Shown: piece after piece, positions 5,615-12,727 of the stretch
Position numbering within the stretch: position 1 is the stretch's first letter
Layout: the number at the start of each line of letters is the position of its first letter
NCBI GenBank assembly: GCA_946183715.1
Contig: CAMHDB010000016.1
Span: forward strand, 1-14,481
DNA length: 14,481 bases
From: an uncultured Oscillibacter sp.
GTDB taxonomy: Bacteria; Bacillota; Clostridia; Oscillospirales; Oscillospiraceae
Reading direction: 5' to 3'
Position numbers and translations under genes: made by a program
Notes under the pieces: generated by a model
What the model was told of the DNA's origin: nothing
Database searches by the model: none
The model's input: only the letters and a program-made list of their open reading frames with translations

Positions 5615-7870
5615 ATGCAGGGCCGAAACCGAAACTTCCAAATTCTGCTGATTTTATCCATCATCGCCGCCGCCTTTCTGGGCAACGTCCTGATTTTCTC
5701 CGCCCTCAATACGGACGCTTTGCGCGCCTCCGCCGAAACCGAAACAAAACTCCTGTCCTCCATACTCGTCAACAGCGTGGAATCCCGTATCACGCCGGAG
5801 GGTATCCGCGCCGGACAACTCCCCGACGCCCTTGCCGGCCTTCCGGCGGTGGAGGCCGGGCGCTTCTGGATTACCGCCCCCGACGGGAGCGTGTACTACG
5901 ACAGCGGCGGCGGCGGCCTCTCGCCGCCGGGGGACGCCTCCGGCGACAGCGCCGCGTTCTGGACGGGCCGCAAGGGGATTTTCTTCCTCTCGGAGGACTG
6001 CTGTATGATACGCCCCCTCTACGGCGGCGAGTTCTTCCTTACGCTCCTGCATCAGGGCGGAACCTTCCACGCCATTCAGCGGCGGCAGTTGAGCTTACTG
6101 CTGGGCGTCGACCTGATTCTCATGGGCATGATGATGGTTCTGATTGTCAACATCGTTCTCAAGTACCGCCGGGAAATCCTGCGCTACGCGACCACCGACG
6201 AACTGACCGGACTTTGCAACCGGAAGTCGTTCAACGCGCTTTTCGGAGAGTTCATGAGCGCCGAACACATTCCGGATGCGTCGCTGTTCCTGCTGGATAT
6301 CGACTTTTTCAAGCAAATCAACGACAACTACGGCCACGCCGCCGGAGACCACGCCCTCCGTATGCTGGCGGAGCGCATACAGGCCATGGTGCGCGACAAG
6401 AACGGCTTCGCGGGGCGCTGGGGCGGCGACGAGTTCATCGGCGTACTGCCCCTGCCGGGGGAGGAGGCTTGGAGCGCCCTCCGCGAACTCTGCCGGGTTA
6501 TAGAGGCCCTGCGCCCGGAAGAAGGTTTCCGGATGACCATCAGCGCGGGCGTGACGCCTGTCGCGGCGGGTATGCCGCTGGCGAAACTCTCGGAGAAGGC
6601 CGATGCCGCGCTGTACGAATCGAAAGGGGGCGGACGCAACCGCGCGAGCCTGTACCGGGGGACAGTCGCGCCGGAGGCCGTCGCCGAGGCGGTCAAGTCC
6701 ACGGTCGAAAAGGCCATTGTCCGCGCGGAGGCCTTCGTACTCCCGCAGAAGGCCGACGAGCGCCCCGCCGAACCCGTACAGCCCGCCGGGGCCCACTTCG
6801 GCATACGCCTCATGGGCTACATACGCGAACACCTCATACGGAGCACCATTTTAGGCGTGCGCTGGATGGCCCCGTTTGTGGCGGGAGGCGGGATTCTTAT
6901 CGGGCTGGCGTTCCTGTTCGACGCCGCCTCGCTGGACCTGTCCGCGCTGACGCTCGAAACCCGCGCGCAGTTCGGCTCGATTACCGCCACGGCGGCGCTC
7001 CTGAACCGAATCGGGAGTACGACTTTTAATTTCATGCTCCCCATTTTCGCCGGGTTCATGGCCTACGGAATCGCCGGGGAAGAGGCGTTTATGGCGGGGT
7101 TCGTCGGCGGCTATATGACTATCGACAGCCACTCGGGCTTTATCGGCGCGATGGTCGCGGGCTTCGCCGCCGGGGTACTCACTACCGAATTGGAACAGTT
7201 TACGGGCTGGCTCCCGCGCTTCATCCGCAAGGCCGCCCCGATTATCCTTTACCCGGTCTTTAATCTGCTGTTAATGCAACTGGTGTCGTGGCTGATTATC
7301 ACGCCGCTTTCGACGGCGGCGGGGGTGCTGTTTACCGAACTCCTGACAGCCGCGATACAGAAAAACGGCGTACTGGCCGGGGCGCTGTCGGCCATGATGA
7401 TGGCCACCGACATGGGCGGCATTCTCAACAAAGTGGCGTACCAGTACGGCGTAGGCGGCCTTGCGCTGGGCTCTACAGATGTTATGGCCTCGGTGATGAT
7501 TGGCGGCATGGTTCCGCCGATTGGCATTTTCCTCTCAATGAGCCTTTTCCGCCGGAAATACTCAGAATACGAGTGGGAGCGCGGCCCGGGCACGCTGTTC
7601 ATGGGACTTTCCTTCATCACGGAAGGCGCGTTGCCGTATGTCTTCACGGACGTTTTCCGGGTAATCGGTTCCTCAATGGCTGGGGCGGCGGTGTCGGGCG
7701 GGTTTTCGATGCTGTTCGGCTGTACGCTCCCCGCGCCGCACGGCGGGATTTTCGTCCTACCCGTCGTCGGACACCCGCTCTTGTACCTGATAGCCCTAGG
7801 GGCCGGGTCGCTCGTGACCGCCGTCATACTCGGCCTCTGGAAAAAGGACTGCACACCCGAAGAAATATAG
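5615..7870 (+). CDS. Fused sensor, GGDEF diguanylate cyclase and fructose-family PTS EIIC membrane protein
   Basis: One uninterrupted 751-residue frame joins parts normally found in separate proteins. Residues 8-30 are a membrane helix, about 31-158 an extracytoplasmic sensor region, and about 159-182 a second helix. Residues 186-348 are a GGDEF domain with TTDELTGLCNR (193-203), DIDFFKQINDNYGH (228-241) and an intact GGDEF at 270-274, so synthesis of c-di-GMP from two GTP is expected. The RxxD product-inhibition site is missing (DKNG at 261-264). A linker with a charged helix and a Pro-rich part (350-392) leads to a complete fructose-type EIIC (395-745). EIIC hallmarks are MAPFVAGGGILIG (418-430), MATDMGGILNKVAY (596-609), MVPPIGI (632-638), SFITEGALPY (666-675) and APHGGIF (707-713). 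No EIIA or EIIB is present, so sugar phosphorylation would need partners in trans, or the EIIC serves as a sensor. ATG at 5615 is chosen although the Shine-Dalgarno (GGGAG, 5599-5603) is distant. tex follows after 40 nt. Confidence 0.9.
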   Translation: MQGRNRNFQILLILSIIAAAFLGNVLIFSALNTDALRASAETETKLLSSILVNSVESRITPEGIRAGQLPDALAGLPAVEAGRFWITAPDGSVYYDSGGGGLSPPGDASGDSAAFWTGRKGIFFLSEDCCMIRPLYGGEFFLTLLHQGGTFHAIQRRQLSLLLGVDLILMGMMMVLIVNIVLKYRREILRYATTDELTGLCNRKSFNALFGEFMSAEHIPDASLFLLDIDFFKQINDNYGHAAGDHALRMLAERIQAMVRDKNGFAGRWGGDEFIGVLPLPGEEAWSALRELCRVIEALRPEEGFRMTISAGVTPVAAGMPLAKLSEKADAALYESKGGGRNRASLYRGTVAPEAVAEAVKSTVEKAIVRAEAFVLPQKADERPAEPVQPAGAHFGIRLMGYIREHLIRSTILGVRWMAPFVAGGGILIGLAFLFDAASLDLSALTLETRAQFGSITATAALLNRIGSTTFNFMLPIFAGFMAYGIAGEEAFMAGFVGGYMTIDSHSGFIGAMVAGFAAGVLTTELEQFTGWLPRFIRKAAPIILYPVFNLLLMQLVSWLIITPLSTAAGVLFTELLTAAIQKNGVLAGALSAMMMATDMGGILNKVAYQYGVGGLALGSTDVMASVMIGGMVPPIGIFLSMSLFRRKYSEYEWERGPGTLFMGLSFITEGALPYVFTDVFRVIGSSMAGAAVSGGFSMLFGCTLPAPHGGIFVLPVVGHPLLYLIALGAGSLVTAVILGLWKKDCTPEEI

Positions 7871-7910
7871 CTTCAAGCACCCGCACGCATGCGTATTAAG
7901 GAGAATGAAC

Positions 7911-10076
7911 ATGGATTCTATCGTATCCGTCCTGTCGGCGGAACTCGGGAGGGACGAACAGCAGATTGCGAACGTCATACAGCTGCTGGACGAGGGCAAC
8001 ACGATTCCGTTTATTGCCCGCTACCGCAAGGAACTGCACGGCGCTATGGACGACACCGCCTTGCGTACACTCGAAACGCGTCTGGCGTACCTGCGGGGCC
8101 TGCAGGAGCGACGGGAGACGATTCTAAAGGCCATTGAGGGGCAAGGGAAGCTCACGGAAGAGCTTTCCGCCGCAATCAACAATACAAAGACGCTGGCGGA
8201 GTTGGAAGACCTCTACCGCCCCTACAAGCCCAAGCGCCGGACGCGCGCGACGGTCGCGAAAGAAAAGGGGCTGGAGCCGCTGTCGGATTTGTTATTCGCG
8301 CAGAGGCGCGACGGCCCGTCGCCGGAAGAAGCGGCGGCGGCGTATGTCGACCCGGAGAAGGGCGTAGAGACCGTCGAGGACGCCTTGGCGGGGGCGTCGG
8401 ACATCATCGCGGAGAAAATCAGCGACGACCCCGAACTCCGGAAATCTCTCCGCTCCCTCGTGGAGCGTAGCGCGACCGTACACGCCGAGGCCGCCACCGA
8501 CGAGGATTCCGTCTACCGCACCTACTACGACTTCACGCAGCCCCTGAACCGCTTGCAGGGCTATCAGGTGTTAGCGCTGAACCGCGGCGAGAAGGAAAAT
8601 TTCCTGAAAATCACGGTCGACATGGACCACGACCGCGCCATGCAGACGGTTTACCGCGCGTCGGCGGTACCGGGGACGCCGTCGACGGAGTTCGTCAAGC
8701 GCGCCGCCCTCGACGCCTATGACCGCCTGATTTTCCCGTCGGTGGAGCGCGAAACCCGCTCGGGGCTGTCCGATACCGCCTACGAAGGCGCAATCGGGCA
8801 ATTCGCTCTGAATTTACGCCCGTTGCTTATGCAGCCGCCCGTAAAAGGGAAAGTCACGATGGGCCTTGACCCGGGCTACCGCAACGGGTGCAAGGTGGCG
8901 GTCGTGGACGGCACCGGGAAGGTTCTCGATACGGCGGTCGTCTACCCGACGTTCGGGGAGCGGCAGAGGGAAGAGGCGATTGCGAAACTGTCGGCGCTGG
9001 TACGCAGGCACCACGTCGAACATTTGGCAATCGGCAACGGAACCGCGAGCCGCGAAACGGAACAAATGGCCGTCGAAATGATTCGGCGCAATCCGGACGC
9101 GGGGCTAAGTTACATGATGGTCTCGGAGGCGGGCGCGTCGGTGTACTCGGCGAGTAAGCTGGCGGCGGAGGAGTTCCCGCAATATGACGTGAATCTCCGC
9201 TCGGCGGTGTCGATTGCGCGCCGCCTGCAAGACCCGCTGGCCGAACTCGTGAAAATCGAACCGAAGGCCATCGGCGTCGGACAGTATCAGCACGACTGCC
9301 CGCCGAAGCAGTTGGAAGCGGCGCTGGACGCCGTAGTAGAGGACTGCGTAAACGCCGTGGGCGTCGACTTGAATACGGCGTCGGCGTCGCTGTTGAAGCG
9401 CGTCTCGGGACTGACCGCCGCGACGGCGAAAAATATCGTCACGTACCGCGAGGAGAACGGCGCGTTTACGAAACGGGCGCAACTGTTGAAAGTCCCGAAA
9501 CTCGGCCCGAAGGCGTATCAGCAGTGCGCGGGGTTCCTGCGGGTTCCGGAGAGCGCGAACGTGCTCGACAATACCGCCGTACACCCGGAATCGTACGAGG
9601 CGGCGGAGAAATTACTACGCCTGACGGGCCACACCGACGCGGAAGTCAAGGCGGGGCGTCTGGGCGACTTGCGCAAGCAGGTGGAGGCCTACGGCGTCGA
9701 AAAGGCGGCGTCGGAAATCGGCGTGGGCGTGCCGACGCTCACGGACGTTATCGGGGAACTGATGAAGCCGGGGCGCGACGTGCGCGACGCCCTCCCGAAA
9801 CCGATACTGCGCACGGACGTTATGGACATCTCCGACCTGAAACCGGGCATGACGCTTTCGGGCACCGTGCGGAACGTCATCGACTTCGGCGCGTTCGTGG
9901 ACATCGGCGTACATCAGGACGGGCTTGTGCATATTTCGCAAATCGCCGACCGCTACCTCAAACACCCGTCGGAGGCGGTGCGCGTGGGCGACGTGGTACA
10001 GGTTGTTGTGCTTAGCGTGGACGAGAAGAAAAAGCGTATCAGTCTTTCCATGAAACAGGCGAAACCGCTGTGCTGA
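7911..10076 (+). CDS. tex: Tex family RNA-binding transcription accessory protein
   Basis: This 721-residue protein shows the whole Tex architecture. A helical N-terminal region includes the conserved NTIPFIARYRKE. A YqgF/RNase H-like domain begins near GLDPGYRNG (Asp320). Tandem helix-hairpin-helix segments lie at about 483-560, starting at VGVDLNTAS. A C-terminal S1 RNA-binding domain lies at about 643-715 (LKPGMTLSGTVRNVIDFGAF). Length and order match the family (about 720-780 aa). Tex, the bacterial relative of Spt6, binds nucleic acids and influences transcription and expression of many genes, including toxin genes in some pathogens. ATG at 7911 is preferred to ATG 7905, because AAGGAG at 7898-7903 is seven bases from 7911 but one base from 7905. 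It lies 40 nt after the GGDEF-EIIC gene and overlaps mocR by 7 nt, so it is the middle gene of one operon. Confidence 0.93.
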   Translation: MDSIVSVLSAELGRDEQQIANVIQLLDEGNTIPFIARYRKELHGAMDDTALRTLETRLAYLRGLQERRETILKAIEGQGKLTEELSAAINNTKTLAELEDLYRPYKPKRRTRATVAKEKGLEPLSDLLFAQRRDGPSPEEAAAAYVDPEKGVETVEDALAGASDIIAEKISDDPELRKSLRSLVERSATVHAEAATDEDSVYRTYYDFTQPLNRLQGYQVLALNRGEKENFLKITVDMDHDRAMQTVYRASAVPGTPSTEFVKRAALDAYDRLIFPSVERETRSGLSDTAYEGAIGQFALNLRPLLMQPPVKGKVTMGLDPGYRNGCKVAVVDGTGKVLDTAVVYPTFGERQREEAIAKLSALVRRHHVEHLAIGNGTASRETEQMAVEMIRRNPDAGLSYMMVSEAGASVYSASKLAAEEFPQYDVNLRSAVSIARRLQDPLAELVKIEPKAIGVGQYQHDCPPKQLEAALDAVVEDCVNAVGVDLNTASASLLKRVSGLTAATAKNIVTYREENGAFTKRAQLLKVPKLGPKAYQQCAGFLRVPESANVLDNTAVHPESYEAAEKLLRLTGHTDAEVKAGRLGDLRKQVEAYGVEKAASEIGVGVPTLTDVIGELMKPGRDVRDALPKPILRTDVMDISDLKPGMTLSGTVRNVIDFGAFVDIGVHQDGLVHISQIADRYLKHPSEAVRVGDVVQVVVLSVDEKKKRISLSMKQAKPLC

Positions 10077-11446
10077 CGTATCCCATGGAGAAGCGCGGCA
10101 AAACGCCGCTCTACGAGTGCCTGTACCGCAACATCCGCGACGACATTCTAAACGGGGCCTTACGAGTTGGGGAGCGCCTGCCGTCGCGGCGGGCGCTGGC
10201 CGAACATCTGCGGCTGTCGGTAGTGACAGTGGAGAGCGCCTATCGGCAGTTAGAAGCGGAGGGATACGTGTCCGTACTGGCGCGGCGGGGGGTATTCGTC
10301 AACGAGACGAACCGCCCGCCCGCCCCGCCGGGGAGTATTCCGGAGGCCGTCGCGCCCGACGCCGCGCCGCGTGTCTGGAAGCTCGACCTCACGGACAATT
10401 CCCCCGACCCGTCCCTGATTCCCGCCGCCGCGCTGGCCCGGTTGACCCGTCAGGCGCTGTCGGAAAATCTGGAAGCGCTGTTCGTGCCGCCGCCCGGGCC
10501 CGGACTTGCAGTTTTGCGCGAGGCAATCGCCCACGACCTGTACGAGTACCGCGGCATGAAGGTCTCCCCGGAACAGATTCTCGTCGGCGCGGGCGCGGAG
10601 TACCTCTACTTACTCCTGCCGCAATTGCTGGGCAATTCGTCGCTGTTCGCGCTGGAAGACCCCGGATACCTGAAAATCCGCCACGCCTACCGCAACAGCG
10701 GTACGCGCTTTGTCTGTCTGCCGCTGGACAGTCAAGGCTTGAACATGGACGCCCTGCGGCATTCGGGTGCGAACGTCGCGCACATTTCCCCGGCGCACCA
10801 CTACCCGACGGGCCTTGTGACGCCTATCGGGCGGCGTCACACGCTGTTGCGGTGGGCGGAGGAGAGCGGCGGCTGGCTCGTCGAGGACGACTACGACAGC
10901 GAATTACGCTTCACGGGCCGCCCCATTCCGACACTGCAAAGTATCGACCACAGCGGGCGCGTGCTCTACATGAATACCTTTTCCCAGACGATTTCGCCGT
11001 CCCTGCGCGTCGGCTACCTGATACTCCCGCCGTCGTTGCTGGAAGTCTACCGCCGGGAGCTGTCGTTCTACGCCTGCACCGTCCCGACGCTGGAGCAGTA
11101 CGTACTCGCGCGCTTTCTGGAGAGCGGGCAGTACGAACAGCACCTGTCGCGACTGCGCAAAATCTACCGCGCGCGGCGCGCCGCCGTACTCGACGCCTTC
11201 CGGGCGAATTTCTCCGGCGGCGTGACGATTTCCGAACAGGGCGCCGGACTGCATTTCCTGCTCCGACCCCGCGCCGACGGTATCCGGCAACGCGCCGAGC
11301 GCGCCGGGGTACGCCTGCGCTTCCTGTCGGACTACGCCGCCGCGCCCACGCCCGAACAACACAATACCGTAGTCGTACACTACGCCGCCCTGCCGCCCGA
11401 ACGCCTCGCGGAGTCTATGTCACTCTTGGCGGAGATATTCTGTTGA
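10070..11446 (+). CDS. MocR/PdxR-type transcription regulator (GntR helix-turn-helix plus aminotransferase-like domain), PLP lysine replaced
   Basis: The protein has 458 residues. Residues 12-78 are a GntR-type winged helix (KTPLYECLYRNIRDDI, RVGERLPSRRALAEHL, TVESAYRQLEAEGYV). A Pro-rich linker (82-100) leads to a fold-type I aminotransferase-like domain to the end. MocR proteins use pyridoxal phosphate as a sensor cofactor to control genes such as those for PLP synthesis or GABA use. Cofactor-site residues are kept: SPAHHYPTG (240-248), Asp273 and Tyr275 in EDDYD, and Arg313. The Schiff-base lysine, expected in TFSKT, is Gln306 (TFSQT, codon CAG at 10985-10987), so a covalent aldimine cannot form there. 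In GabR, as I recall, D279, Y281, K312 and R319 have the same relative spacing. The GTG start at 10070 overlaps the tex stop by 7 nt and gives MLTYPMEKRGK, the usual start for this subfamily; an ATG at 10085 is less likely. Targets are unknown; its operon partners are candidates. Confidence 0.88.
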   Translation: MLTYPMEKRGKTPLYECLYRNIRDDILNGALRVGERLPSRRALAEHLRLSVVTVESAYRQLEAEGYVSVLARRGVFVNETNRPPAPPGSIPEAVAPDAAPRVWKLDLTDNSPDPSLIPAAALARLTRQALSENLEALFVPPPGPGLAVLREAIAHDLYEYRGMKVSPEQILVGAGAEYLYLLLPQLLGNSSLFALEDPGYLKIRHAYRNSGTRFVCLPLDSQGLNMDALRHSGANVAHISPAHHYPTGLVTPIGRRHTLLRWAEESGGWLVEDDYDSELRFTGRPIPTLQSIDHSGRVLYMNTFSQTISPSLRVGYLILPPSLLEVYRRELSFYACTVPTLEQYVLARFLESGQYEQHLSRLRKIYRARRAAVLDAFRANFSGGVTISEQGAGLHFLLRPRADGIRQRAERAGVRLRFLSDYAAAPTPEQHNTVVVHYAALPPERLAESMSLLAEIFC

Positions 11447-11453
11447 ATTTCGT

Positions 11454-11481
11454 GCCGTCCCGCTGTCGCGGGGCGGCTTTT
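11454..11481 (+). terminator. Intrinsic terminator after mocR-type gene
   Basis: GCCGTCCCGC (11454-11463) pairs with GCGGGGCGGC (11468-11477), with one G-U pair, around a TGTC loop, followed by TTTT (11478-11481). It begins 8 nt after the stop and marks the end of the GGDEF-EIIC/tex/mocR operon. Confidence 0.85.
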
Positions 11482-11582
11482 GAAAACGGAATCAAGGCGG
11501 GCGCGACTTCCACGATTACCGTCAGCGGCGGGCTGTGCCGGGATGGGCGTGGCGAATCGGGCAGCGGCAGTCAGGGCTACGC

Positions 11583-11945
11583 GGCACGAGCGGCGGAAAC
11601 TCCGCAACGACGATTTCCAGCGGCGCGCTGATTTCCGTCACGGACGCCAGCGGCGCGCCGAAGGGCGTCAGCTACGTCTTCTTCTCGTCGCCCGATTGCC
11701 TCCGGGAGTGGTACGGCGTCGTGCCAGTACGGAAACGCGTGGTACGGTCGCCTCTTACGCGGTCAGTCCTGCGGCGGTCCGGCTGTTCGGCGACGCGGAG
11801 TGCTTCCAGAACTTCTTCCGCGACAGACTTGACAATCTGGCAGCCGGACTTCAGACAGACGGCTTTGAATCCACCCCCCTACGAGGATACAGTCTGGTTG
11901 TCTCAAAGCAGGGAGATATTGGAAAATTCATCGACAGGAAAAGGC
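11583..11945 (+). pseudogene. Possible degraded or frameshifted coding remnant, unknown function
   Basis: No intact gene occupies 11482-11972. Two adjoining forward frames nevertheless look coding, with the strong G/C preference at third positions seen elsewhere in the window. From about 11583 to 11720 one frame reads GTSGGNSATTISSGALISV and continues to KGVSYVFFSSPDCLREWYG. From about 11720 a frame shifted by one base reads STETRGTVASYAVSPAAVRL and then FGDAECFQNFFRDRLDNLA, running to about 11945. A one-base indel near 11720 would join them. No convincing start codon with a ribosome binding site is seen upstream, the region follows directly on a terminator, and codon bias fades after about 11870. 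It could be a decayed gene, a sequencing error in a real gene, or chance. I do not recognise the family. Confidence 0.3.
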
Positions 11946-11948
11946 CCC

Positions 11949-11970
11949 AAAATTGGACGTGTGGCCAATC
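11949..11970 (-). terminator. Weak hairpin after the minus-strand membrane-protein gene
   Basis: On the minus strand GATTGG (11970-11965) can pair with CCAATT (11956-11951) over an 8-nt loop, with one G-U pair, and the 3' arm runs into TTTT. It lies just after the stop at 11973. The stem is short, so this is only a candidate terminator for the prfC transcription unit. Confidence 0.3.
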
Positions 11971-11972
11971 GG

Positions 11973-12716
11973 TTACGCGTCCTCTTCTTCCATATCGTAT
12001 AGCCAATCCACGTAGAGCAGGAGTACGGAGAGGGCGGTACCGGAGGCCAGCGGCCCGAGAACGAACAGCAGTACAAAGCGCGCGACTTGCCGCAAAGCGC
12101 CCCATTCGCCCCACATCAGGAGCAGGACGCCGACGAGGAGCGTCAGCAGGGCGCGGAGGAGTTTCCGGTAGGCGGAGAGGCCGACGCGGCTTTCGAGGCG
12201 CATGGGGTAGCGCGACAACGCGCAGAGCAGGGCGCCGATAATCCCGGGCAGGAGCGCCCGTACAAGAACCGAGAGTACGGACGGCATGCGGGCGGTCAGG
12301 AGGTTGAGCGGGTAAATGAGCAGGAACCCGCAAAAGACATGAATCAGCGCGTAGAGCAGGGCGCAGAGGGACGCAAGGCGGTTTTGCGCGGGGGTATCGG
12401 GGCGTTCGGGACAGAGGGCGTCGCGGAAGCGGGGCTCGGGTTTCGGGACAGCGACCGCTTTCCGCACTGTCGCCGCCGGGGCCTTGTGGGGCTGCGGTAC
12501 TTGCGGGGCCTTTGTCGCCGGGGCTTTACGGGGTTGCGGGGCCTTGCGGATGGGCGACGGTTGCGGAGTTTTACGGGGCGCGGTGACTTGCGGCGGCGGG
12601 TACGTGCGGGGCCGTGGGGGGTAGGCGCGGGATTGGGCAGTAGTAGGCGGCGGATACGAACGGGGCCGCACGGGCGGACGCCGCTGGGGAGTTTGGCCCT
12701 GTCGTTTGTTCTCCAT
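11973..12716 (-). CDS. Pro/Arg-rich membrane protein with four predicted helices, unknown function
   Basis: I do not recognise the family. The 247-residue protein has a basic, proline-rich N-terminal third (residues 1-98) made of loosely repeated units such as YPPP, RTYPPP, RKAPQP and KAPQVPQP, likely disordered and cytoplasmic. About four hydrophobic helices follow at 117-138, 146-167, 186-204 and 212-236, and the protein ends in the acidic tail DMEEEDA. The start at ATG 12716 is supported by AAGGGG (bases 12729-12724 on the minus strand) seven bases upstream; a GTG immediately before it at 12719 is too close to that site. It begins 11 nt after the prfC stop, so the two are surely co-transcribed. 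Pairing with a release-factor gene does not by itself indicate its role. A basic Pro-rich cytosolic extension before membrane helices is shared in style with the SpoIID-family protein in this window, without obvious homology. Confidence 0.75.
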   Translation of the reverse strand: MENKRQGQTPQRRPPVRPRSYPPPTTAQSRAYPPRPRTYPPPQVTAPRKTPQPSPIRKAPQPRKAPATKAPQVPQPHKAPAATVRKAVAVPKPEPRFRDALCPERPDTPAQNRLASLCALLYALIHVFCGFLLIYPLNLLTARMPSVLSVLVRALLPGIIGALLCALSRYPMRLESRVGLSAYRKLLRALLTLLVGVLLLMWGEWGALRQVARFVLLFVLGPLASGTALSVLLLYVDWLYDMEEEDA

Positions 12717-12727
12717 CACGCGTCCCC

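Noticed and set aside
5605..7029. Long forward open frame (474 codons) starting GTG at 5605
   Set aside because: It is a shadow of the GGDEF-EIIC gene: Arg/Pro/Gly-rich with no domain signal, while the overlapping frame has complete conserved motifs.
7885..7894. Perfect 10-bp palindrome ACGCATGCGT just before tex
   Set aside because: Palindromes of this length are expected by chance about a dozen times in a window of this size, and no second copy or promoter is nearby.
10117..11631. Forward open frame of 504 codons over the mocR gene
   Set aside because: Composition is Arg/Ala/Pro-rich as expected for an off-frame reading of GC-rich DNA, and the overlapping MocR frame explains the sequence.
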